NCBI GenBank assembly: GCA_934307065.1
Contig: CAKRCD010000004.1
Coordinates: forward strand, 59,150-123,149
Length of the DNA: 64,000 nucleotides
Direction of reading: 5' to 3'
Source: an uncultured Bariatricus sp.
Lineage (GTDB): Bacteria; Bacillota; Clostridia; Lachnospirales; Lachnospiraceae
The position numbers were made by a program, and so were the translations under genes. Under the pieces are notes generated by a model, which ran no database searches, was not told the DNA's origin, and saw only the letters and a program-made list of their open reading frames with translations. Positions 43,306 to 52,800 of the stretch are shown here, piece by piece (position 1 is the first letter of the stretch; each line of letters opens with the position of its first letter).

Positions 43306-43671
43306 ATGTACAGCATTGAATTTTACGAAGATTCCAATGGTAGATCAGAACTATGGGAATTTCTTGAATCTCTTCGAGTCAAAGCAACTACAAACAAAGA
43401 TGCTCGTATTCAATACAAGCAGATAAGTTTGTACATCCAGCTCCTCGAAGATAATGGTACACGGCTTAATGAAAATATCACAAAACACCTTGATGATGAT
43501 ATCTGGGAACTTCGCCCAGGCAGTAACCGTGTTTTATATTTTTATTTCAAAAATGATACCTTTGTGCTTTTGCACCAATTCCGCAAGAAAACTCATAAGA
43601 CTCCCAAACGCGAAATTGAACGAGCAAAGGCCGAACGCAATGATTACCTTGCCCGAAAGGAGACTGAATGA
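43306..43671 (+). CDS. RelE/HigB-type toxin (phage Gp49-like)
   Basis: The 121-aa protein matches the Gp49-like (DUF891) branch of RelE/ParE toxins, which are typically mRNA interferases that act at the ribosome. YSIEFYEDSNGRSELWEFLE opens the protein, and DDIWELRPGSNRVLYFYFKN with LLHQFRKKTHKTPKREIERA carry the usual basic residues. It precedes its antitoxin, the HigBA order, with a 4-nt ATGA overlap. The module lies in a remnant-rich stretch and was probably acquired. Confidence 0.92.
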   Translation: MYSIEFYEDSNGRSELWEFLESLRVKATTNKDARIQYKQISLYIQLLEDNGTRLNENITKHLDDDIWELRPGSNRVLYFYFKNDTFVLLHQFRKKTHKTPKREIERAKAERNDYLARKETE

Positions 43672-43961
43672 TTATGAAAACATGGAATGACTATAAGGAA
43701 CATGTAAGAACCGTTGATCCTGAAATCGGAAAAGACATCGATGAAGTTGAAAATATCTCCTCTATCGTAAGTGCCATGGTGGAACAGCGTACTTCTCTTG
43801 GACTTAGCCAGAGAGAACTTGCTGCTATGTGTGGTATTCCGCAATCATCCGTAGCACGAATCGAATCCTGTAAAACAACCCCGAATCTCGGAACACTGCT
43901 TAATATTTTTCAACATCTCGGTTTACAGCTTACAGTAAAACCTACAAAACCTACCATTTAA
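43668..43961 (+). CDS. XRE-family antitoxin (HigA-type)
   Basis: The 97-aa protein has a helix-turn-helix in residues 45-85 (LGLSQRELAAMCGIPQSSVA, then RIESCKTTPNLGTLLNIFQHLG). It is encoded directly after the Gp49-like toxin with overlapping stop/start, so it is the likely antitoxin and autorepressor. GGAG lies 5 nt before the ATG at 43668; an ATG two codons later is also possible. Confidence 0.92.
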   Translation: MIMKTWNDYKEHVRTVDPEIGKDIDEVENISSIVSAMVEQRTSLGLSQRELAAMCGIPQSSVARIESCKTTPNLGTLLNIFQHLGLQLTVKPTKPTI

Positions 43962-44022
43962 AATCAAGGAGGGTCTCTGTGAAGAGGTTCTCCTTATCTC
44001 CTATCTTGATATCCGGCATATC

Positions 44023-44109
44023 CTAGATTCCGAGTCCGACTCCAAGAGCGATCACAAGTGTCTGTAAGGTTCCTACTGCACTTGTGGGAAATGCCAATTT
44101 CGTAAAATT
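44023..44109 (-). pseudogene. Maff2-like conjugative-element protein fragment
   Basis: On the minus strand a short frame reads FTKLAFPTSAVGTLQTLVIA followed by LGVGLGI and a stop. This resembles the single membrane segment of Maff2-family proteins found in clostridial conjugative transposons. About 29 residues remain, with no start. It suggests decay of an integrative element here. Confidence 0.55.
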
Positions 44110-44115
44110 TCCCTC

Positions 44116-44143
44116 TTGACATATTTTTCAAGAGGACTATAAT
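44116..44143 (+). promoter_or_regulatory. Promoter of the BASS transporter
   Basis: TTGACA (44116-44121), 16-nt spacer and TATAAT (44138-44143), ahead of the T-box leader. Confidence 0.8.
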
Positions 44144-44149
44144 AGCAAA

Positions 44150-44434
44150 CAGAAAGAAAATAAAGTTCACAGAAATTCGTTGACGAGAACAAGGTCGTAA
44201 TCATGATTATTTTCAGAGAGTCTGTGGTTGGTGCGAACAGGCAGTAACAGATTATCGATTATCCTCTCTAAGAAGCGGGCTGAACGCATAAACTGCAAGT
44301 AAACCTCGCCGGTTGCCTCCGTTATGGGATAGCATATGTTAGTATGTGAAGTGCCACAGAGTTTTTCTGTGGAATTAGGGTGGTATCGCGGATTTATTCG
44401 TCCCTTTCCAGTAATTCTGGAGAGGGATTTTTTT
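44150..44434 (+). promoter_or_regulatory. T-box riboswitch upstream of a BASS-family transporter (specifier unresolved)
   Basis: The leader shows AGAGAG (44215-44220), GGTTGGTG distal-loop sequence, the T-box TTAGGGTGGTATCGCGGA (44375-44392) and a terminator (44401-44411 with 44417-44427) with T7. TGGT in the T-box fits a tRNA ending ACCA. The specifier region reads GATTATCGATTATCCTCTC. My manual fold leaves ATC (Ile) and TAT (Tyr) as candidates and cannot decide. Confidence 0.9.
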
Positions 44435-44511
44435 ATTGTTTCCTTTATACTTATTTCGGTGAACAAGTACTTTGACTACTGGTCAGGGTTTAAGAAAAGG
44501 AGGAAATGCAA

Positions 44512-45543
44512 ATGAAAGCATTACAAAAATTCAGCAAATTTTTATCAGATTACACTTCAGTGGTGGTAATCGCCATCGCCATCGTAACATTTATCGTCCC
44601 AAGTATGATGGGCTGGGTAAACCATCCACTGTTTACCGACCCTGTTTCCAACAAGTTCACCAGTCAGTCCATTATCATTGGTATCATCATGTTCAGTATG
44701 GGACTCACTCTGACCACAGAAGATTTCAAGATTTTAGCACAAAGACCATTTGATATCTGCGTAGGCGCACTGGCACAATATCTGATTATGCCATTTCTCG
44801 CATTTGCACTGACAAAAGTTCTGCAGCTTCCTGACGGAATTGCCTTGGGACTGATTCTTGTAGGCTGCTGTCCGGGCGGTGTATCATCCAACATTATGTC
44901 TTACCTTTGTGGCGGTGATGTCGCTTTTTCTGTAGGAATGACAACTGTATCAACGATTCTCTCTCCTATCGTGACACCATTAATGGTTTCACTGCTGGCA
45001 AGCGGAACAAATATTTCCATCAAAGCACTGCCAATGCTGATTTCTATCGTTGAAACTGTTATTCTTCCGGTTGCATTAGGTTTCCTTCTGAACTATCTGT
45101 TCGGTAAGAACAATACCTTCCGTGAACTCCAGAAAATCATGCCTGGAATCGCTGTATTAGGACTGGCTTGTGTTGTTGGCGGCGTTGTTTCTTCCCAGGG
45201 AGATAAATTCTTCCAGTCAGGTGTTGTGATTTTCGTTGCCGTATTCCTTCACAACGCTTTAGGTTACCTTCTTGGCTATGTAGCCGGAAAACTTGTAGGC
45301 ATGAACACTTCAAAGAAAAGAACCATTGCTATTGAAGTAGGTATGCAAAATGCAGGTCTTGCAACAAACCTTGCTACAACAACTGCACAATTTGCTTCTA
45401 CACCGGAATCTGCAATCATCTGTGCCGTTTCCTGCACATGGCATTCTATTTCAGGAACATTACTTGCCGGGATGTTTGCAGCTTATGATAAACACAAAAA
45501 GGCACAAGGTAGTGTAGCTTTATCTGAAGAGCCTGCAAAATAA
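44512..45543 (+). CDS. BASS-family (bile acid:sodium symporter-like) transporter
   Basis: The 343-aa membrane protein has about ten hydrophobic helices and the BASS family hallmarks MGLTLTTEDF, VGCCPGGVSSNIMSYLCGGD and IEVGMQNAGLATNLA. The ATG at 44512 has GGAGG 8 nt upstream; the ATG at 44506 is too close. Members import bile acids, keto acids, pantothenate or other organic anions with sodium. Control by a T-box points to uptake of an amino acid, or a keto-acid precursor, of the tRNA's cognate residue (inference). It is monocistronic. Confidence 0.92.
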   Translation: MKALQKFSKFLSDYTSVVVIAIAIVTFIVPSMMGWVNHPLFTDPVSNKFTSQSIIIGIIMFSMGLTLTTEDFKILAQRPFDICVGALAQYLIMPFLAFALTKVLQLPDGIALGLILVGCCPGGVSSNIMSYLCGGDVAFSVGMTTVSTILSPIVTPLMVSLLASGTNISIKALPMLISIVETVILPVALGFLLNYLFGKNNTFRELQKIMPGIAVLGLACVVGGVVSSQGDKFFQSGVVIFVAVFLHNALGYLLGYVAGKLVGMNTSKKRTIAIEVGMQNAGLATNLATTTAQFASTPESAIICAVSCTWHSISGTLLAGMFAAYDKHKKAQGSVALSEEPAK

Positions 45544-45612
45544 TATATATCTTACAGTTTTCTCCTATTCGCGTGGCTTATACAACGCATGAAAATTACT
45601 TTATATAATTAC

Positions 45613-45652
45613 GAGCCCGGACTCCCTTTCAATACAGGAGTTTCCGGGCTCT
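45613..45652. terminator. Hairpin between the BASS transporter and the spoIIQ-like gene
   Basis: GAGCCCGGA pairs with TCCGGGCTC, with inner CTCC/GGAG pairing, between convergent genes. T-runs are weak on both sides. Confidence 0.65.
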
Positions 45653-45656
45653 GTTT

Positions 45657-46391
45657 CTACTCATCTTCAATCATATAATCCATCGGATTGACAGGCTGTC
45701 CGTCTTTACGCATTTCAAAATACAGATTGCATCCCTCTACACTATAATATTTTGTAGGCTCAGCCACATAACCGATTACATCTTTCGCATTTACATAATC
45801 ACCTGTTTTTACCGGAACATCCTGTAACTGTCCATACAGACATTCATAACCATTTCCCATATCCACGGTTACTGTCGTTCCGGTTTCCCGCATGGTATCA
45901 ATGGATTTGACAACTCCGGGTGCCGCTGCAATGACATTGTCATTTAAAGTGCCGGAAATCACAAGTGCCGGATTATATTTATACTGGTCCAGAGTAGAGA
46001 AATACACAGACTTATCCATGCTGTAACTCATAAGAACGTTCCCATTTACAGGCCAGAGTAATTGACTACTCTCTGTAAAATTCGGAGTGGCTGTTTTTGT
46101 CTCCAGTGCCTCTGTGTAAGTAGCTTTTGCCTGCTCCGCAACCTCTTCCACCACATTTTCCTTCACATCCTGCTCCCATTTCTTTGCTGCTCCGCTGGCC
46201 TCTTTTGCCGCTTGTGCTTCTTCATTTGTTTTTGCCATCTGTTCTTCCATCAGACGTTCTTCTTCCGCTATCTTATTCTGGTAATTTCTCCATGTATAAG
46301 CGCCGGTTAATACAAGTGTGGCGATAAAGCAAATCGCTACACCTGCTGCTGCTCGTTTTTTCCCTGCCGGGGACAGCTCCATTTTCTTCAT
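45657..46391 (-). CDS. SpoIIQ-like degenerate M23 (LytM) protein
   Basis: The 244-aa protein has a membrane helix (about residues 14-32), a coiled-coil-like charged region (40-95) and a C-terminal LytM domain. The zinc peptidase residues are missing: the usual HxxxD is NPALVISGTLND and the usual HxH is LYFE. It is therefore a non-catalytic LytM domain, like Bacillus SpoIIQ, which forms a channel with SpoIIIAH during engulfment. Its position 42 nt downstream of spoIID supports this. The ATG at 46391 has AGAGG upstream. Some clostridial SpoIIQ proteins keep the histidines; this one does not. Confidence 0.85.
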   Translation of the reverse strand: MKKMELSPAGKKRAAAGVAICFIATLVLTGAYTWRNYQNKIAEEERLMEEQMAKTNEEAQAAKEASGAAKKWEQDVKENVVEEVAEQAKATYTEALETKTATPNFTESSQLLWPVNGNVLMSYSMDKSVYFSTLDQYKYNPALVISGTLNDNVIAAAPGVVKSIDTMRETGTTVTVDMGNGYECLYGQLQDVPVKTGDYVNAKDVIGYVAEPTKYYSVEGCNLYFEMRKDGQPVNPMDYMIEDE

Positions 46392-46433
46392 ATTCATCAC
46401 CTCTGACTCTATTTTTGCCAGAAAGTGAGTGCC

Positions 46434-47321
46434 TTATTCTGGTTTTACCAATATTTCTGCTACTTCCTCAATTGTTGTTCCTTCAAAAAAATAAGATAAA
46501 ATTTCTTCATAATTTTTCCCGTCCTCCGCCATCTTTTCTGCCGTGTACTGGCTCATTCCAAGACCGTGTCCGATTCCCTGCGTCAATACTCTTGTTTTCC
46601 CATCGAAATCCTGCAGTACAAAACTGGAAGATGGTAGATGGTATGTATCCCGAAATTCTTCGCCCTTGACTTCTTCTGTTCCGCAGAGCACTTTTGTCAC
46701 GTAGCCTGCACTGTCCTGCTCAAGAACCTGCAGTCCTGTTTCCTGTATAACTGAAGTTGTCATGGCATCGGGTGCCTCCATATCAGCAGCACATTCCTTT
46801 ACCTGAAGATACGGATATGCGTCACTATCCAGCACCTCTTTCCCAGAACGGGTTTTTCCATTACTTACTTTATGGTAAGGAGTCAATGCCAGACTGCCCT
46901 CATACATCAGCACACTTCCCTCCGTTTCTTCCCAAGCTGTTTTCATTTTCTCATAATATTCCGAATAATTGTCAGACCCCCAGTTAGACTCCATCTGTTG
47001 CCGGGTCCAATAGCCTTTCGTCAAAACTGCCGCACTTCCTTCTTCCTGAATTCTTTTATATATGCTTGTCCGAATCAGAATAGCCTGTGCTTTTAATGTT
47101 TCTAATGAAACATCTCCATCTATTTCCTTAGCCAGTACACTGATTCCATACTCATCCAAAGACAGTTCTTTTTCTGCCCCATCCCGTTCTACCGTCACAT
47201 ACGGACTATCCGCCTTCGTGGTCTTCAGCACCCCGTTTCCATTGATAAACAGTGTGACAATATATGGAAGAATCATAATAATCAGAAAAACACATACAGC
47301 TTGTTTCATAAATCGTTTCAT
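46434..47321 (-). CDS. spoIID: Stage II sporulation protein D (SpoIID)
   Basis: SpoIID is a lytic transglycosylase of the mother cell that digests septal peptidoglycan during engulfment. The 295-aa protein has an N-terminal membrane anchor (about 8-27), SLETLKAQAILIRTSIYKR with the catalytic Glu region, LTPYHKVSNGKTRSGKEVL with the conserved His and Ser, and GIGHGLGMSQY near the C-terminus. The ATG at 47321 has GGGAGG 10 nt upstream. A sigma-E-like promoter lies at 47345-47373. Confidence 0.95.
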   Translation of the reverse strand: MKRFMKQAVCVFLIIMILPYIVTLFINGNGVLKTTKADSPYVTVERDGAEKELSLDEYGISVLAKEIDGDVSLETLKAQAILIRTSIYKRIQEEGSAAVLTKGYWTRQQMESNWGSDNYSEYYEKMKTAWEETEGSVLMYEGSLALTPYHKVSNGKTRSGKEVLDSDAYPYLQVKECAADMEAPDAMTTSVIQETGLQVLEQDSAGYVTKVLCGTEEVKGEEFRDTYHLPSSSFVLQDFDGKTRVLTQGIGHGLGMSQYTAEKMAEDGKNYEEILSYFFEGTTIEEVAEILVKPE

Positions 47322-47344
47322 AAAAAAACAACCTCCCATACCAT

Positions 47345-47373
47345 ATGGTATGAAAGGCTGTATGGATTTATTC
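47345..47373 (-). promoter_or_regulatory. Sigma-E-like promoter of spoIID
   Basis: The minus strand reads GAATAA (47368-47373), 15 nt, CATACCAT (47345-47352), close to the Bacillus sigma-E pattern (ATA...CATACANT). The -35 is made of the last Glu codon and the stop codon of glgP. Confidence 0.6.
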
Positions 47374-49839
47374 CTCCAATGGCTTTACAGTTACATGGTC
47401 CAGCTTCCAGATTTCATCTACATAATCCTGAATGGTTCTGTCCGAAGTGAATTTTCCGCAGGATGCCGTATTTAACAATGCCATCTTTGCCCACCGCTCG
47501 GTATCGCGGTATGCTGCTTCTACTCGTTCCTGTGCTTCTGCATAAGAACGGAAATCCTTGAGAATGAAATAGGTATCCGGTCTTGGACAACCCTGTCCGG
47601 TCAGTAGCGAATTGTACAAATCTTTGAACATTTCTCTGTCTCCATCGGAATAAGTGCCATCCATTAACTGGTCGATAACCCGTTTTAAATCCCAGTCGCT
47701 GAAATAAATTTCCTGTGGATTGTATCCGCCATTTTTCTCGTAATTGATGACTTCTTCTGAACTGAGTCCGAAAATAAATGCATTTTCAACCCCTACTTCT
47801 TCCACGATTTCCACATTCGCCCCATCCATGGTTCCCAGAGTTGGTGCACCGTTCAACATGAACTTCATATTTCCTGTTCCGGAAGCTTCCTTTGATGCAG
47901 TGGAAATCTGCTCACTGACATCTGCTGCTGCAAAAATCAATTCTGCATTTGACACACGGTAATCCTCGATAAATACAATTTTCAGCTTTCCATTGATACT
48001 GCGGTCATTATTTACCACATCCGCAACGGAATTTATCAGCTTGATAATCTCTTTGGCACGGATATAACCTGCCGACGCTTTTGCACCGAAAATAAAAGTT
48101 CTTGGATAGAACGGCATTTCCGGATGTTCTTTTATCTTATTATAGAGATACATCACATGAAGGATATTCAAAAGCTGTCGTTTGTATTCGTGCAGACGCT
48201 TTACCTGAACATCAAAGATAGACCGTGGGTCTACTTCAATACCATTGTGTTTCCAAATATATTCTGCAAGCCGTTCCTTGTTCTTATATTTGATATTCAT
48301 AAATTCTGCTCTTGCCTTCGCATCCTCCGCGAGCGGTTTCAGACGTTCCATCTGGGATAAATCCGTAATCCATCCATCCCCGATGTGTGCGGTAACCCAG
48401 TCTGCAAGAAGCGGATTTCCGTGAAGCAGGAATCTTCTCTGGGTAATGCCGTTGGTCTTATTATTAAATTTCTCCGGCATCATCTCATAGAAATCTTTCA
48501 ATTCCTGATGTTTCAAAATCTCTGTATGAAGGCGAGCCACACCATTTACCGAATAACCGGCAACGATTGCCAGATGTGCCATCTTCACTTGTCCATCTCT
48601 CAGAATTGCCATTTTGGCAACTTTCTGCTCGTCATTTGGATACTGCTCACGAATTTGATTTACAAAACGACGGTCAATTTCCTGTATTATCTGGTAAATA
48701 CGCGGAAGCAGACTGGAAAATAAATCAATCGGCCATTTTTCCAGTGCTTCTGACATAATGGTATGGTTGGTGTAGGCAACGGTCTTTGTGGTTGTCTCCC
48801 ATGCCTCATTCCACTCCAGTCCTTCTTCGTCAATGAGCAGACGCATCAGCTCTGCCACGGCTACTGTAGGGTGGGTGTCATTCATCTGAATGGTCACTTT
48901 CTCGTAAAGCTTTCTCACATCGCTGTGCCTCTTCTTGTAACGGGCAAGCAATGCCTGAATACTTGCCGATACGAAGAAATACTGCTGTTTTAGACGAAGC
49001 TCTTTTCCTGCATAATGATTGTCATTTGGATACAATACCTCGACAATGTTCTTTGCGAGATTTTCCTGTTCAATCGCTTTATGATACTCGCCGCGGTCAA
49101 ATTCATCCAGTTTGAACTCTGTAATTGCCTGCGCATCCCAGATGCGGAGGGTATTTACCACATGATTTCCATAACCTACAACCGGCATATCATATGGAAT
49201 TGCCAGTACAGATTCGTAATTTTCCTGAATATAATAATTCCTTTGTTCCTGTTCGTTGTATTCCACACGAATGGTTCCGCCAAAGCGGACTTCCTTGGCA
49301 TACTCATCACGGCGCAGTTCAAATGGATTGCCATTTTTCAGCCAGTTATCAGGTGTTTCCACCTGATAACCGTCCTTAATTTTCTGTTTAAACATTCCAT
49401 AATGATAACGGATTCCACATCCATAAGCCGCATATCCAAGTGTTGCCAGAGAATCCAGAAAGCACGCTGCCAGTCTTCCAAGACCACCATTTCCAAGGGC
49501 TGCGTCCGGTTCTTCATCCTCAATCACATTAAGGTCAATCCCCATCTCATCAAGCGCCTCTTTTACATCCTTGTAGGCAGTCATATTGATCAGATTGTTT
49601 CCAAGCGCGCGGCCCATCAGAAATTCCATTGACATGTAATATACCATCTTTGGGTCTTCCTTGTCGTAGGTCTTCTGTGTTGCAAGCCAGTCATCAATAA
49701 TGGCCTCTTTTACAGCATAGGACACGGCCTGAAAAATCTGCTGCGGTGTAGCTTCTTCGATTTCTCTGCGATATAAGATGCGCACATTATTTTTCACATC
49801 TTTTTTGAATGTTTCTTTTTCAAATCGCTTGCTATACAT
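47368..49839 (-). CDS. glgP: Glycogen/maltodextrin phosphorylase
   Basis: This 823-aa PLP enzyme removes glucose-1-phosphate from glycogen or alpha-1,4-glucans. EASGTGNMKFMLNGA carries the PLP lysine (about residue 664), with GNGGLGRLAACFLDSLATLG near 115 and TNHTIMSEALEKWP near 347. Length is normal. GGGGGA precedes the ATG. It is followed by spoIID with its own promoter. Glycogen use during sporulation would fit the location but is not shown. Confidence 0.97.
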   Translation of the reverse strand: MYSKRFEKETFKKDVKNNVRILYRREIEEATPQQIFQAVSYAVKEAIIDDWLATQKTYDKEDPKMVYYMSMEFLMGRALGNNLINMTAYKDVKEALDEMGIDLNVIEDEEPDAALGNGGLGRLAACFLDSLATLGYAAYGCGIRYHYGMFKQKIKDGYQVETPDNWLKNGNPFELRRDEYAKEVRFGGTIRVEYNEQEQRNYYIQENYESVLAIPYDMPVVGYGNHVVNTLRIWDAQAITEFKLDEFDRGEYHKAIEQENLAKNIVEVLYPNDNHYAGKELRLKQQYFFVSASIQALLARYKKRHSDVRKLYEKVTIQMNDTHPTVAVAELMRLLIDEEGLEWNEAWETTTKTVAYTNHTIMSEALEKWPIDLFSSLLPRIYQIIQEIDRRFVNQIREQYPNDEQKVAKMAILRDGQVKMAHLAIVAGYSVNGVARLHTEILKHQELKDFYEMMPEKFNNKTNGITQRRFLLHGNPLLADWVTAHIGDGWITDLSQMERLKPLAEDAKARAEFMNIKYKNKERLAEYIWKHNGIEVDPRSIFDVQVKRLHEYKRQLLNILHVMYLYNKIKEHPEMPFYPRTFIFGAKASAGYIRAKEIIKLINSVADVVNNDRSINGKLKIVFIEDYRVSNAELIFAAADVSEQISTASKEASGTGNMKFMLNGAPTLGTMDGANVEIVEEVGVENAFIFGLSSEEVINYEKNGGYNPQEIYFSDWDLKRVIDQLMDGTYSDGDREMFKDLYNSLLTGQGCPRPDTYFILKDFRSYAEAQERVEAAYRDTERWAKMALLNTASCGKFTSDRTIQDYVDEIWKLDHVTVKPLEE

Positions 49840-49860
49840 TCACAAAATCCCCCAATATCT

Positions 49861-52800
49861 CTATCGCTCTACACCTAAGTTTACAGCTTCTCCGTTAATC
49901 TTCCATTCTTTCACATAACCTGCAGGTGCAGCTTTTTCTACGCTGACTGCAAGGGTATCTCCGCCGATTTCATCTGCGTATTTCTGGAAAATAGCTTCTG
50001 CTTTCTCGCTTCCTTCGTAAGTAACTTTGATTTTATCAGTCACTTCGAAATCTGCTTCCTTACGCATAGTCTGAATCTTACTGATAATTTCTCTTACAAA
50101 TCCTTCTTCCAGAAGTTCTTCGGATAAGTTTGTATCAAGTACAACGGTAATACCATAATCGCTTTCAGATACATAACCTTCTGTCTGAGCCATATCGATC
50201 AATAAATCTTCTTTCAGAAGTTCTACTGCTTCGCCATTTACTTCGAATTTCAATGAACCATTTGCATTTAATTCATCCATTGCTGCATTTCCGTCCAGAT
50301 TTGCAAGCACATTTTTGATACCGCCAAGCAGTTTTCCATATTTCGGTCCTACTGTCTTAAGCTGTGGTTTGAATGTGTAAGAGGTAAATGCACGGACATC
50401 TTCTGTCAGTTCGATTTCCTTCACATTTAATTCATCTGTGATAATATCCTGATAGAATTCTGGAAGCCCCAGAACTCCTTTTACAAACATCTTTCCGATT
50501 GGCTGACGGTTCTTGATATTTGCTGTATTACGGCACGCACGGCCCATAACTACAACTTTCAGCACTTCATCCATACGTTCTTCTAATTCTTTGTCAATGA
50601 ATGCCTCATTTACTTCCGGGAAGTCACATAAATGAATACTTTCCGGCGCATTTGCATCAATGCTTCTTACCAGATTCTGGTAAATTTCTTCTGTCATAAA
50701 TGGAATCATCGGAGCCGCATCTTTGCATACGGTCACTAAAGCTGTGTAAAGTGTCATATATGCATTAATCTTATCCTGTTCCATTCCCTTTGCCCAGAAA
50801 CGTTCACGGCTTCTTCTTACATACCAGTTACTCATGTCATCTACGAAATCCTGAAGTGCTCTTGCAGCCTCTGGAATTCTGTAATTCGATAAATTATCAT
50901 CTACTGTTTTTGTAAGTGTATTCAATTTGGACAGCAGCCATTTATCCATAACGGAAAGTTTCTCATATTCTAAGGTATATTTTGTTGCGTCAAACTCATC
51001 AATATTCGCATAGAGAACAAAGAATGCATAGGTATTCCAAAGTGTTCCCATAAATTTACGCTGGCCTTCCATAACTGCTTTTCCATGGAAACGGTTTGGA
51101 AGCCATGGTGCACTGTTGATGTAGAAATACCATCTGATTGCGTCTGCTCCGTAAGTCTGAAGTGCCTCGAACGGGTCAACCGCATTTCCTTTTGACTTAC
51201 TCATCTTCTGTCCATTTTCATCCTGCACATGTCCGAGCACGATTACATTTTCATAAGGAGCCTTATTGAAAATGAGGGTCGAAATTGCAAGCAGAGAATA
51301 AAACCATCCACGGGTCTGGTCTACGGCCTCTGAAATAAACTGGGCCGGGAACTGTTTTTCAAATAATTCCTGGTTTTCAAACGGATAATGGTGCTGTGCA
51401 AATGGCATAGAACCACTGTCAAACCAGCAGTCGATTACTTCCGGAACTCTGTGCATCTGTTTTCCACAATGTGGACAACGGATAGTCACATCATCAATGT
51501 ATGGACGGTGAAGTTCAATATCATCCGGGCAGTTATCTGACATAGATTTCAGTTCTTCAATGCTTCCGATAGAATGCTGATGTCCACATTCACATTCCCA
51601 GATATTGAGTGGTGTTCCCCAGTAACGGTTACGGCTGATTCCCCAGTCCTGAACATTTTCAATCCAGTCACCGAAGCGTCCTTTTCCGATGCTCTCCGGA
51701 ATCCAGTTAATGGTATTGTTATTTCTGATAAGGTCATCTCTGACAGCTGTCATTTTAATGAACCATGATTCACGCGCATAGTAGAGAAGTGGTGTGTCAC
51801 ATCTCCAGCAGTGTGGATAACTATGTTCAAATTTTGGTGCATCAAAGAGAAGGCCTCTTTCGTCTAATTCTTTTAAGATAACCGGGTCAGCTTTCTTTAC
51901 AAATAATCCGGCAAATGGAGTAGAGTCTGCCATTTCTCCCTTTTCATTTACAAGCTGTACGAATGGGAAGTCATATTTCCGTCCGACTTTCGCATCATCT
52001 TCACCAAATGCAGGTGCAATATGAACGACACCAGTACCATCTGTAAGTGTTACATAAGTATCGCATACTACATAAAAACACTTCTTATTCTGCTTTGCAG
52101 CCACATCTGCAGCACACTGATAAAGTGGTTCGTATTCTTTATATTCCAGTTCACTTCCCTTGTAAGTTTCCAATACTTCATAAGCTTTTTCATCCTCTGT
52201 AGCAAGCTTGCCAAGTACAGTATCAAGAAGTGCGGATGCCATATAATATACGTGACCATCAATACATTTTACTTTTGCATATTCTTCATCCGGGTTTACA
52301 CAAAGACCAATGTTCGATGGAAGTGTCCATGGTGTTGTTGTCCATGCCAAAATATATGCATCTTCATCTTTTACTTTAAATCTTACAATAGCAGAACGTT
52401 CTTTTACATCCTTGTATCCCTGTGCTACTTCCTGTGCAGAAAGCGGGGTTCCACAACGAGGACAATAAGGAACAATCTTGAATCCTTTGTAAAGGAGTCC
52501 TTTATCCCAAATCTTCTTTAAAGCCCACCATTCAGACTCAATAAAGTTATTGTCATAAGTTACATATGGGTGTTCCATATCAGCCCAGAATCCAACTGTT
52601 CCGGAGAAATCCTCCCACATTCCTTTATATTTCCATACACTTTCCTTACATTTCTGGATAAATGGTTCTACTCCATAATTTTCAATCTGGTCTTTTCCAT
52701 CCAGTCCAAGCATTTTTTCAACTTCAAGTTCAACAGGAAGACCGTGGGTATCCCATCCAGCCTTACGAGGAACCATGTAACCCTTCATGGTACGGTATCT

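Noticed and set aside
49015..49632. A 205-aa open frame antisense to glgP
   Set aside because: No start signals and no family resemblance; explained by codon bias of the phosphorylase on the other strand.
52021..52521. A 166-aa open frame antisense to ileS
   Set aside because: It mirrors conserved IleRS coding sequence, has no ribosome site and encodes a composition typical of shadow frames.
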